A stretch of DNA of 64,000 nt from JAEZBP01 sp963832725. Its GTDB lineage: Bacteria > Myxococcota_A > Polyangia > Polyangiales > Sandaracinaceae. Under the pieces are notes generated by a model. It had not been told where the DNA came from, did not search any database, and saw only the letters and a list, made by a program, of their open reading frames with translations. Below are positions 1 through 7,829 of the stretch, piece by piece; the stretch's first letter is position 1, and each line of letters starts with the position of its first letter. The translations under genes were made by a program, and so were the position numbers. The DNA is taken from assembly GCA_963832725.1 (NCBI GenBank), contig CAWHVG010000001.1, forward strand, positions 1,116,001 to 1,180,000, read 5' to 3'.

Positions 1-110
1 GCCAGATGGTGCCGACCTTCGAGCACGCGGCGTTCCACCTGGAGGTCGGTCAGGTCAGCGATCCCGTCGAGTCGCCCTTCGGCTACCACGTCATCCAGCG
101 CACCCGCTGA
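1..110 (+). CDS. Peptidyl-prolyl isomerase, parvulin type (C-terminal end only)
   Basis: The window opens inside this gene. The 35 residues visible read from QMVPTFEHAAF to the end, then TGA at 108-110. They match the C-terminal strand-helix of parvulin (PpiC/SurA-type) rotamases, whose hallmark is a block like L..GQVS.PV.S.FG.H.I. Here that block is LEVGQVSDPVESPFGYHVIQ. Family members assist folding of proteins, usually in the periplasm, by isomerising prolyl bonds. The N-terminal part, and so any signal peptide or chaperone domain, lies outside the window. Confidence 0.8.
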   Translation, partial: QMVPTFEHAAFHLEVGQVSDPVESPFGYHVIQRTR

Positions 111-226
111 CGCCGCGCGCGGAAGCGCTCCGGCGCTCGAGCACGACCGAGGCGGCGCGACGTCGTGCGAACGCACGAGCGGCCGTGCCGCGGGTAGGCC
201 GGCACGGCCGCGAGGGGAGATTCGAC

Positions 227-1000
227 TCAGGTCTCGAAGAGCTTGGCCCGGAAGTCCTCGGCGGACCCGCCTTCGGCGATGGCGATCAGCGCGTCGTGCA
301 TCCAACCGAGCCGCCGCGCATGGTCGGCCTCGAGCTCCGACCGCCGCGCACGCAGCGCTTCCTCGAGCGCGTCGCCCTTCTTCCCCTCGACGATCAGGGC
401 CAGTCCGTCGCGGAGGAGCGGCTCGCCGGCCGACTCGAGCACCTCGCTCAGCGCCTCCGGTCCGGCCTGCCCCGCGATGCGCACGAGATTGGTCAGGAGG
501 TTGCGCAAATCCTTGTCGCTCGCGTCCGGCGCCGCGTCCTTTCCGACCGACTCCGGCTCCGGCAGCCCGATGTCCCCGCTCTCGAGGAGCGCGTTGGCCA
601 CCTTCAGCACCTTCTTCTCGGCCGCCTCGCGCTCCGCGTTCGAGACACTCTCGATGTAGGCGAGGTTGTCGCGCAGCCACTTCACCGAGTCGGCGCTCAG
701 GTTGCCGAGGATCCGCCGCTGGAGCGGGTCGGCCGCCGTGGCGAGGATGATCAACAGGTCGTCGGGCGCCGCCTTGCTCAGCACCTCGCGCAGGTGCTCG
801 TCCGGCAGCCCGGTCAGCGTCACGACCTCGTGGAACGTGGCCTGCCCGGAGTCGGCGGCCCGGGCCCGGAGCGCCTGCGCCTGTTTCGACCGTTCGGCCT
901 CGGCGGCTCCCTCGCGAGCGCGGGTCTCGTCCGCCTCCATCCGCGTCGCGCTCTCCTCCAGCATGGAGTCGAGCAGGTTCTCCAGGTTGTCGCGGCTCAT
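227..1000 (-). CDS. Stand-alone FliG C-terminal-domain-like protein
   Basis: A 257-residue soluble protein. Residues about 50-150 resemble the FliG_C fold of the flagellar switch: LREVLSKAAPDDLLIIL, then RRILGNLSADSVKWLRDNL, then a helix equivalent to the V..A...I...A..LE..G.I stretch. The FliG N-terminal and middle domains are missing, and no flagellar genes are near. The N-terminal 45 residues are charged and probably helical; the last 100 residues are helical without a recognisable family. The start at 1000 has AGGGG about six bases upstream. It is divergent from the TldD-like gene. The role is unknown. In a non-flagellated lineage a FliG-C fold could be a protein-interaction module. The domain similarity is seen; any motor link is not. 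Confidence 0.7.
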   Translation of the reverse strand: MSRDNLENLLDSMLEESATRMEADETRAREGAAEAERSKQAQALRARAADSGQATFHEVVTLTGLPDEHLREVLSKAAPDDLLIILATAADPLQRRILGNLSADSVKWLRDNLAYIESVSNAEREAAEKKVLKVANALLESGDIGLPEPESVGKDAAPDASDKDLRNLLTNLVRIAGQAGPEALSEVLESAGEPLLRDGLALIVEGKKGDALEEALRARRSELEADHARRLGWMHDALIAIAEGGSAEDFRAKLFET

Positions 1001-1129
1001 TCGTGCCCCTCCGTGCCAGAAGTGTACTGACGGTACGTCGTGTCCGTTCTGCGTGAACCCATTTCTCGCAGCGTTCTCGATCGAAAAGCAAGCCCGAGAG
1101 GCGCGCTGCCACGTGGACGCTCCGCACGG

Positions 1130-2806
1130 ATGGCGCCGGACGCGAGAGCGGGCATACTCCGCGATCCCGTGGGAACGAGCCGACAGAGCATCAAGCGACT
1201 GACCACCGCGCTGGCCGAGGAAGCGCACCGCGCGCAGCGCGAGCTCAAGGCGAGCGGCCACCGCCGGCCTTACCTGGTCGCGTATCTGCTGCGCGACATC
1301 GAGCAATACTGGATCGACGCCCGCTTCGGCACGCTCTTCGCCGACGAGCGCCGGCGCTGGCGACGCTGCTTCGCCGACGTGCGGGTCGGGAGCTACCGCT
1401 ACGATCACGTTCAAGACGGCGGTCTGAGCGACAACTCGACCAAGACCGAGGCATACGCGTACACCTCGCTGCCCATCGGCGACCACCTCGGCGGCGTGCT
1501 GCACGGCGTCTGGCAGCTCACCGAGGCGCGCTACCGCGAGGCCGCCGAGAGCCTGCTCGAGAAGCGAGCCGAGCAGCTCCACGTGATGGACCCGAACCGC
1601 GGCCTGCAGGGGTTCGAGCGGCGCGAGCCGACGGTCTACCGCCACCTCCGGGATCTGCCCGAGGTCGATCGCGCGAGCTGGATCCGCTACGCCGAAGCGG
1701 CGAGCGCCATCGGCCGGCGCGAAGAAGGGCTGGTCGGCTGCGAGGTCGAGCTCACGGTGCGCAACGTGACGCGCATCTTCGTGAGCACCGAGGGCAGCGT
1801 GGTCACCGACCGCCAGCCCTTCTGGCAGCTCAGCGCGATGCTGGACCTCTCGACCGACTCGGGCGTCACGGTGCCGTGGAACCTCTCGCACTTCGTGATG
1901 GACCCGGACGAGCTGCCGGCGCTGCCCGCGTTGAAGAAGGAGATGCGCGACGCGGTGCGGACGATGCGCAAGATCGCCGCGGCCGACACGCTGCGCGCCT
2001 ACTCGGGGCCGGTGTTGCTCGACCCGAAGCCGGCGGGACTCTTGATGCACGAGGCCATCGGCCACCGGCTGGAGGGGAACCGCCTGCTCTCGTCCGGCGA
2101 AGGGCAGACCTTCCGCGACGCGCTCGGCTCGCAGCTCCTGCCCGAGACGCTCTCGATGCACGACGACCCGACGATGACGCACTTCGAGGGCAAGTCGTTG
2201 GTCGGCCACTACCTCCACGACGACGAGGGCGTGGCCACCGGCCGCGCGGAGCTGGTCGATTGGGGGCGCATCCGAGGGTATTTGACCTCGCGCGCACCGG
2301 TCGCGCGCGGCCATCACTCGAACGGGCACGCGCGCAACGAGGGCTTCGAGCGACCCATGAGCCGCATGGGCGTCACGCTGGTCGACGCGCACGACGGCGT
2401 GTCGGACACGGACCTCAAGCGCGCGCTGATCGAAGAGGTCAAGCGCCGCAAGCTCCCCTTCGGCGTCCACGTGCTGGCGGCCGACAGCGGCGAGACGGCC
2501 ACCAAGAGCTACGACTTCCAGGCCTTCCTGGGGCAGATCCGCGCGGCCACCCGCGTGTACCCGGACGGATCCGAAGAGCTGGTGCGCGACGTGAGCTTCG
2601 TGGGCACGCCGCTCAACGCGGTGCGCGGCGTGATCGCGGCCGGCACCCGGCGCGAGGTCGACAACAGCTACTGCGGCGCCGAGAGCGGCGCGGTGCCGGT
2701 GTCGACGATCACGCCGGCGCTGCTGATCGAGAACCTCGAGCTGCAGTCGAGCGCCCGCTCGCCGCACGCGCCGCTGACCTACCCGCTGCCCTGGGGCGCG
2801 AAGTAG
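1130..2806 (+). CDS. TldD/PmbA-family metalloprotease
   Basis: The protein (558 residues from the ATG at 1130) carries the TldD zinc signature HEAIGHRLEGN near residue 307, followed by the conserved C-terminal beta-rich half ending VSTITPALLIENLEL. TldD/TldE proteins cleave unfolded peptides, for example in microcin maturation and antitoxin turnover. Here no TldE partner is adjacent, so it may act alone. The family is usually about 450-480 residues; the extra length is N-terminal, where a charged helix (residues about 15-45) precedes the domain. GTG codons at 1040 and 1169 are alternative starts and no ribosome-binding site clearly decides. It is transcribed away from the FliG-like gene. Family assignment is firm; substrate is unknown. 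Confidence 0.85.
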   Translation: MAPDARAGILRDPVGTSRQSIKRLTTALAEEAHRAQRELKASGHRRPYLVAYLLRDIEQYWIDARFGTLFADERRRWRRCFADVRVGSYRYDHVQDGGLSDNSTKTEAYAYTSLPIGDHLGGVLHGVWQLTEARYREAAESLLEKRAEQLHVMDPNRGLQGFERREPTVYRHLRDLPEVDRASWIRYAEAASAIGRREEGLVGCEVELTVRNVTRIFVSTEGSVVTDRQPFWQLSAMLDLSTDSGVTVPWNLSHFVMDPDELPALPALKKEMRDAVRTMRKIAAADTLRAYSGPVLLDPKPAGLLMHEAIGHRLEGNRLLSSGEGQTFRDALGSQLLPETLSMHDDPTMTHFEGKSLVGHYLHDDEGVATGRAELVDWGRIRGYLTSRAPVARGHHSNGHARNEGFERPMSRMGVTLVDAHDGVSDTDLKRALIEEVKRRKLPFGVHVLAADSGETATKSYDFQAFLGQIRAATRVYPDGSEELVRDVSFVGTPLNAVRGVIAAGTRREVDNSYCGAESGAVPVSTITPALLIENLELQSSARSPHAPLTYPLPWGAK

Positions 2807-2993
2807 CGCCCGCCGCGGCGTCGAAGGCGACGCCCGTCCGGCCAGCTCCCGGCGAATCGCGAGAGAGGTCGGCCCACACGCCGCTTCCGCATGCGGCGAT
2901 CGGTCGCGCCTGCGGAGGCTCCGGCCGAAACGCATCGAGGCGGAAGACCTCAGGGCCTCCCGCCTCGACGGCTTCGAGCAGCTCGACCGCGCT

Positions 2994-3728
2994 TCAGCGC
3001 GCGGCGACCTGCGCCGGCGCGGACTGCACCTCGACCAAGCGGAGCGACGAGACCAGCTCGCGCACGTGCTCCTCGCCGAGGAACGACCACACCTGATAGA
3101 CGCAGCCCTGACCGCGCACGGTCAGCGTGGCGGCCGCGACCGGCTCACCCTCGGTGGCCTCGAGCTCGAGGTGGCTGCCGTCGGCGAAGCTCGGCGGCGG
3201 CGCCTCCGTGTCGCTCTCCTCGGTGACGAGATCGTCCGGGGTGAGGTTGGTGCCGGCGATGCCGAACACGCCACGCCCACAGCGCGCGCAGGTCTGACCG
3301 TCGCGGCCCAGCCCCGGCATGCCGCGCCGATCGAACTCGACGGCCCAGCCGCCCTCGAGCTCGGACACACGCGCCCGCGCACCGTTGCCGGCGCCGAGCT
3401 CGCGCGGCGCGAGCGGCGCGCACTGGCCACGGTTCTCGGCCCGCTCCCACGCGCTCAGGATCGGAGCCGGCACGAGGTCGGAGGCCAGCGGCGTGTCCGA
3501 CCACGGTGCGCTCGGAAGCTCGCTCAGATCCTGCTCCGGCACCGCCGGGGCCTGTTGCTCGGCCAAGGTGAGCAGGCCCTGCTCGTGGCCTGCCGAGACC
3601 GCCGCGACAGAGGCCTCCGAGCTGGGCGCTTGCGCCACGCTCGTCCCGTGCGTGGCTGCCGTCGCGCCACATCCCATCCACATCGTCGTCGCCGTCGTCA
3701 GGACGGCCCAGGTCGACATCTTGCTCAT
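2994..3728 (-). CDS. Exported protein, possible lipoprotein, unknown function
   Basis: This 244-residue protein begins MSKMSTWAVLTTATTMWMGC, a short positively charged start, a hydrophobic stretch and then G-C. That resembles a lipoprotein signal with a weak lipobox (Met at -2). A strong ribosome-binding site (GGGAGGAAAAC) sits just before the start at 3728. The body is rich in Ala, Glu and Pro. It contains a CARCG pair of cysteines near residue 165 and a further cysteine in GQGCVYQVW near the C terminus, which could form a disulfide outside the cytoplasm. No domain was recognised. It is divergent from the FIST-domain gene with about 140 bp between them. Confidence 0.65.
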   Translation of the reverse strand: MSKMSTWAVLTTATTMWMGCGATAATHGTSVAQAPSSEASVAAVSAGHEQGLLTLAEQQAPAVPEQDLSELPSAPWSDTPLASDLVPAPILSAWERAENRGQCAPLAPRELGAGNGARARVSELEGGWAVEFDRRGMPGLGRDGQTCARCGRGVFGIAGTNLTPDDLVTEESDTEAPPPSFADGSHLELEATEGEPVAAATLTVRGQGCVYQVWSFLGEEHVRELVSSLRLVEVQSAPAQVAAR

Positions 3729-3869
3729 GTTTTCCTCCCGAAGCGCGCAATGGGCTGCACGTCCGGGCTCGCCCGCCCGGCGTACGAGAGCGCTCGTTCT
3801 TCGGCGGATACCGGAGTGCGCGCGGGAAGTGAAAAAAACGGCGGAGCGGGTGGTGCGAGCGCCGCGCAC

Positions 3870-5039
3870 ATGCCATTCGTGGAGTCCATGCGGCTCGCGT
3901 CCGCCCTCTCCGACCGTGCTCGCATCGCCGACGCGTTCGACGAAGCTGCCGATTGGATCGCGGACCGCCTCCAGCGCGACCCGGACGTGCTCTTCGTCTT
4001 CGCTTCGACGCGACTGAGGGGTGATCCGTCCGAACTGCCCCGCCGTGCCGGCGCGCGCTTCGACGCGCCCCTGGTCTGCGGCGCCAGCGGAGAAGGCGTG
4101 CTGGCCAACGGCGTCGAGCGCGAGCGCGCGCCGGCACTGGCCTTGCTCGGGATGAGCCTGCCGGAGGGGGCGCGGGCCAGGCCGCTCCGCGCGGAGGCCG
4201 GCGCCCGCTCGATCGAGGTGGGCGCGCGGCCCGCGGGTGTGGTGCTGCTGCCGGACCCGTTCAGCGCCGACGTCGAGGCGATGCTGCGCGGGGTCGAGGC
4301 CTCCGGCGCCACGCTGGTCGGCGCGCGGGTGAGCGGCGCCCGGCGACCGCACGGGCACTCGCTCTTCTTGGAGGGCTGGACCTTCAGCGACGGCGCCGTC
4401 GGCGTCGCGTTCAGCGGCGCGATGCGCCTCGACGCCGTGGTCGCGCACGGCTGCCGACCGATCGGCGAGCCGATGATCGTCACGCGAGCGGACGGACCGC
4501 GCATCCTCGAGTTCGATCGCGGCCGGCCCGCGGACGTGCTCCGCGAGCTGCACGCCTCGCTCGGCTCCGAGGACCGCCGCCTGGTGCGCGACGGGCTCTT
4601 CTGCGGCGTCCAGATGCGCGACTCGCAGCTCGAGTACGGGCACGGCGATTTCCTGCTGCGCGACGTCATCGCGGTGGAGCCGGACGCGCTGGTCGTGGCC
4701 TCGCGGCTCGACGGCTACCCGGTCGTGCAGCTCCACGTCCGCGACGCCCGCGCATCGGCGGAGAGCCTGCACCGCGCGCTGCGCGGCGCGCGCGAGGACG
4801 GAGAGGCCGCGGGCGCGCTCGTCTTCCCCTGTCAGCGGCGCGGGGTGGGGCTCTTCGGCGAGCCGGACCACGAGAGCCGCGCGCTGGCCGACGTCTTCGG
4901 CCAGGTTCCGGCCGCGGGCTTCTTCGGCAACGGGGTGATCGGGCCTGCGCGCGGATCGACGTTCGTGCACGATCACGCGACCACGATCGCGCTCTTCCGG
5001 GGCCACGCGCCCGGCGAGCCCACCCGCCCGCGCGGGTGA
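3870..5039 (+). CDS. FIST N + FIST C signal-transduction protein
   Basis: A 389-residue soluble protein with the two-part FIST architecture. The N domain (residues about 30-200) includes LVCGASGEGVLANG, the typical G.S..G.i....v block. The C domain (about 215-375) includes GFFGNGVIGPARG and ends with a TTIALFR strand, as in FIST proteins. FIST domains are proposed to sense small ligands such as amino acids and are often found with histidine kinases or diguanylate cyclases. Here it is free-standing, so a partner would be encoded elsewhere. The start at 3870 is the first in-frame ATG beyond the divergent promoter region; another ATG lies at 3888. It converges with the BON lipoprotein gene, 22 bp apart. 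Confidence 0.8.
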   Translation: MPFVESMRLASALSDRARIADAFDEAADWIADRLQRDPDVLFVFASTRLRGDPSELPRRAGARFDAPLVCGASGEGVLANGVERERAPALALLGMSLPEGARARPLRAEAGARSIEVGARPAGVVLLPDPFSADVEAMLRGVEASGATLVGARVSGARRPHGHSLFLEGWTFSDGAVGVAFSGAMRLDAVVAHGCRPIGEPMIVTRADGPRILEFDRGRPADVLRELHASLGSEDRRLVRDGLFCGVQMRDSQLEYGHGDFLLRDVIAVEPDALVVASRLDGYPVVQLHVRDARASAESLHRALRGAREDGEAAGALVFPCQRRGVGLFGEPDHESRALADVFGQVPAAGFFGNGVIGPARGSTFVHDHATTIALFRGHAPGEPTRPRG

Positions 5040-5061
5040 GCCCGCCGGGGGCGGCACGCGA

Positions 5062-5688
5062 TCAGCGCACCCGCAGCTCTTGCGTGTCGACGTTGTCGGC
5101 ACCGGCGACCGAAGTCGCCACGTCGCGGGCGATCCGGATGTCGTTCTCCGAGTCCACCAGGCCGGCGAGCTGAACGCGCTTGTTCTGCACGCGGACGGCG
5201 ATGGCGTCGCCCCGGAGGTTCGGGTTCGCGCTCAGCGCGCGCTGGATGCGATCGCGGATCTCGCGGTCGCTCGTCCCCGCACCCTGGGGCTGACCCTGCT
5301 GAGCCTGGCCGTACTGCTGACCCTGCTGAGCCTGGCCGTACTGCTGACCCTGCTGAGCCTGGCCGTACTGCTGGCCCTGCTGAGCCTGGCCGTACCGCTG
5401 GCCCTGCTGAGCCTGGCCGTACTGGTTCGGCTGAGCCTGGCCCTGCTCGTGCTGGGGCTGAGCCTGACCGTATTGGTTTTGCTGGCCTTGCTCGTGCTGG
5501 GGCTGGCCCTGACCGTACCGGCCCTGGCCGGGCTCCTCGGGTTGGTACGTCGGGCCGTGCTCGGCCATGGCACCGCCGCTGGTGGCGGCCGAGCTTCCGG
5601 GCTGGTCCTGCGGCTGCTGATTGCGGCTCATGCAGCCGGCGAGACCGAGGGCGGCGATCACCGCCACGAGTCGAGTCACGTTGGGCAT
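5062..5688 (-). CDS. BON-domain lipoprotein with glutamine-rich nonapeptide repeats
   Basis: A 208-residue protein starting MPNVTRLVAVIAALGLAGC: a clear lipoprotein signal with lipobox L-A-G-C. The middle (residues about 50-140) is low-complexity, built from Tyr-Gly-Gln-Ala-Gln-Gln-Gly-Gln-like units. The C-terminal 70 residues form a BON domain (DREIRDRIQRALSANP, then VQLAGLVDSENDIRIARDVA, then VDTQELRVR), a fold that binds phospholipid or anchors proteins at the outer membrane, as in OsmY. GAGGAGG precedes the start at 5688. The repeats probably form a flexible hydrophilic tether between the lipid anchor and the BON domain. Confidence 0.85.
   Translation of the reverse strand: MPNVTRLVAVIAALGLAGCMSRNQQPQDQPGSSAATSGGAMAEHGPTYQPEEPGQGRYGQGQPQHEQGQQNQYGQAQPQHEQGQAQPNQYGQAQQGQRYGQAQQGQQYGQAQQGQQYGQAQQGQQYGQAQQGQPQGAGTSDREIRDRIQRALSANPNLRGDAIAVRVQNKRVQLAGLVDSENDIRIARDVATSVAGADNVDTQELRVR
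5290..5424 (-). repeat. Five 27-bp tandem repeats inside the BON lipoprotein gene
   Basis: Units start at 5290, 5317, 5344, 5371 and 5398. They differ only at single positions (ctgacc versus ctggcc, gtactg versus gtaccg). Each unit encodes nine residues, so changes in copy number keep the reading frame. Older, more diverged copies continue toward 5520. Confidence 0.9.
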
Positions 5689-5931
5689 GGGTTCCTCCTC
5701 GCGTGATGGGGGTTCGAGCTCGCTGGGGGAGTAGCAATGCGCGCTCCGCACCCGGCGCAAGGCGGGGCCGCGCTCGGCGTGGCAGCGCCGCCGCTCCGAG
5801 GCGCCCCTGCACGCACCGCCGATCCCGGCGCACGCGGCCAGGCGGGGCACACGGTCGAGGGCCATGGAGGTGCGGGCGCGCGGCCGAGCGGCACGTAGCG
5901 GGGACGTGCCCCTCTGCTAGACACACGGTTG

Positions 5932-6690
5932 GTGGCCACCCTCTACGACGCCGCGCTCTACGACCTGGTCCACACCGGCACCCCCGGTGACGTGGCCTTC
6001 TACGTGAACCTCGTGCGCGGCACCGAGCGCGTGCTCGAGCTCGGCTGCGGCTCGGGGCGGGTGCTCGCCGCCATGGCCGAGGCCGGCAGCGACGTCGTCG
6101 GCCTCGAGCTCGACGAAGGCATGCTCGAAGCCGCCCGCGAACGCCTCGACCGCGCCTCTCCCGAGGTCCGGGAGCGCACGTCTCTGATCCGGGGCGACAT
6201 GCGCGACTTCCGTCTCCCGCAGCGCTTCGACCGCATCGTGGTGCCCTTCTCCGGACTCTACTGCCTCTCCAGCCCTGACGAGCTCGACGCCTGCCTGCGC
6301 TGCGTCCGCGCACACCTCGCCCCCGGCGGCCTCTTCGTCTTCGACGGCTACGCCGCCGACGAGTTCCACGAAGAGGCCCGACCCGAAGACTACCCGGACG
6401 ATCTGCTCGAGCCCGTGGCCGAGATCGAGCACGAGGGCGAGCCCCTCAGCGTGCTCGAGAAGAGCTCCTGGGATCGCGAGCGGCAGCGCGTGGACGCCAC
6501 CTACCACTACCGCGCCGCCGACGGCGCCGTCCGGCACCGCGCCTCCATCGCCCACCGGTACTTGCTCCGCCGTGAAGTGGAGCCGCTCATGACCCGCGCC
6601 GGCCTCACGCTGCTCTCGGTACACGGCGACTTCGCGCGCGCTCCCTACGATCGCTCCCACGGATTGCTCGTCGTCACCGCGCGGGGCTGA
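5932..6690 (+). CDS. Class I SAM-dependent methyltransferase
   Basis: A 252-residue Rossmann-fold methyltransferase. Motif I (VLELGCGSGRV) lies near residue 35, an acidic end of strand 2 (VVGLELDEGML) near 58, and motif IV (FDRIVVPFSGLYCL) near 100. SAM binding is therefore well supported. The C-terminal half (HRYLLRREVEPLMTRAGLTLL, 'hinge then final helix-strand') is typical of small-molecule or glycine/sarcosine-type methyltransferases, but the acceptor cannot be told. The start is GTG at 5932; TTG at 5929 is possible. It stands 40 bp ahead of the oxidoreductase gene, in the same direction, and may share its transcript. Confidence 0.8.
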   Translation: MATLYDAALYDLVHTGTPGDVAFYVNLVRGTERVLELGCGSGRVLAAMAEAGSDVVGLELDEGMLEAARERLDRASPEVRERTSLIRGDMRDFRLPQRFDRIVVPFSGLYCLSSPDELDACLRCVRAHLAPGGLFVFDGYAADEFHEEARPEDYPDDLLEPVAEIEHEGEPLSVLEKSSWDRERQRVDATYHYRAADGAVRHRASIAHRYLLRREVEPLMTRAGLTLLSVHGDFARAPYDRSHGLLVVTARG

Positions 6691-6729
6691 CTTGCGCGGC
6701 AGCGCGTTCGGCCTCATCGATGCTGGACC

Positions 6730-7752
6730 ATGCGCGCAGTCTGGATCCCCAAGCACGGCGTTCCCGACGTCCTCGAGGTACGCGAGACGCCGGACCCCAA
6801 CCCCGGCCCCGGCGAGGTGCGCGTCCGCGTCCGCGCCGCCGGCCTGAACTTCGCCGAGGTGAGCGCGCGACAAGGCATCTACCCCGCCGCGCCGAAGCCT
6901 CCCTGCATCGTGGGCTACGAGGGCGCGGGCGTCGTCGACGCCCTCGGCTCGGGCGTCACCGATCCCGGCGTGGGCGCGAGGGTGATGTTCCTGACCCGCT
7001 TCGGCGGCCACAGCGACACCGTCTGCGTGCCCACCCGCCAGCTCGTCCTCATGCCCGAGGCCATGTCGTTCGAGGACGCGGCGGCGATGCCGGTGAACTA
7101 CCTCACCGCGTATCAGATGCTCTTCCGCGTCCGCCGGGTGGCGGCGGGCGACCGGGTGCTGGTCCACGCGGCCGCCGGCGGCGTCGGCACGGCGGTGCTC
7201 CAGCTCTGCCGCAGTGTCGGCGGCGTCACCACCTTCGGTACCGCGTCGGCGCGAAAGCACGACCACGTCCGCGCGCAGGGATGCGACCACCCGATCGACT
7301 ACCGCACCACCGACTACGTGGCCGCCGTGCTGGAGGCCACCGGCGGCGAGGGCGTGGACCTCGTCTGTGACGCGCTCGGTGGCGCCGATTGGAAGAAGGG
7401 TTATTCGCTGTTGCGCCCGGGCGGCATGCTGATCTGTTTCGGGCTCGCGAACGCGCAGCGCGCCGGCCGCGTCAACTGGTTGCGCGTGATCGGACAGGTG
7501 ATCCGCATCCCGCGGTTCAACCCTTTGAAGATGATGGGCGAGAACCGCGCGGTGGCCGGGCTCGACCTCGGCAGCCTCTGGGAGCAGCACGCGCTGATCC
7601 AAGACGGCCTTCAGAACGTGGTCTCGCTCTGGGAATCCGGCGCGGCGAGACCCCACGTGGACGAGGTCTTCCCCTTCGAGCGCGCGGCCGAGGCCCATCG
7701 ACGCATCGAAGAGGGCCGCAATATCGGGAAAGTGCTGCTCGTTCCGTCCTGA
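6730..7752 (+). CDS. Zinc-free MDR family oxidoreductase (NADPH:quinone reductase type)
   Basis: A 340-residue medium-chain dehydrogenase/reductase. The N-terminal GroES-like half has GPGEVRVRVRAAGLNFAEV and GYEGAGVVDALGSGV. The coenzyme half starts VLVHAAAGGVGTAVLQL, the nucleotide-binding AAxGGVG signature of quinone oxidoreductases (QorA/VAT-1 group). The cysteine/histidine zinc ligands of alcohol dehydrogenases are absent. The C terminus AAEAHRRIEEGRNIGKVLL is standard. It likely reduces quinones or enones with NADPH. The segment RIPRFNPLKMMGENRAVAGLD is characteristic of the VAT-1/synaptic vesicle subgroup. It is followed 77 bp later by a kinase gene. Confidence 0.85.
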   Translation: MRAVWIPKHGVPDVLEVRETPDPNPGPGEVRVRVRAAGLNFAEVSARQGIYPAAPKPPCIVGYEGAGVVDALGSGVTDPGVGARVMFLTRFGGHSDTVCVPTRQLVLMPEAMSFEDAAAMPVNYLTAYQMLFRVRRVAAGDRVLVHAAAGGVGTAVLQLCRSVGGVTTFGTASARKHDHVRAQGCDHPIDYRTTDYVAAVLEATGGEGVDLVCDALGGADWKKGYSLLRPGGMLICFGLANAQRAGRVNWLRVIGQVIRIPRFNPLKMMGENRAVAGLDLGSLWEQHALIQDGLQNVVSLWESGAARPHVDEVFPFERAAEAHRRIEEGRNIGKVLLVPS

Positions 7753-7829
7753 AGGAAAAGCGCGATGCCAGCGGAAGCAATCGCGAGTGGGCCAGCGCTC
7801 TCGGACGCGGTATCCTCCCCCCGTCAGCC

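Noticed and set aside
227..2935. A 902-residue minus-strand open frame opposite the TldD gene
   Set aside because: Only its last 257 codons encode a family-like protein with a ribosome-binding site at 1000. The rest is the antisense of the TldD coding sequence in high-GC DNA.
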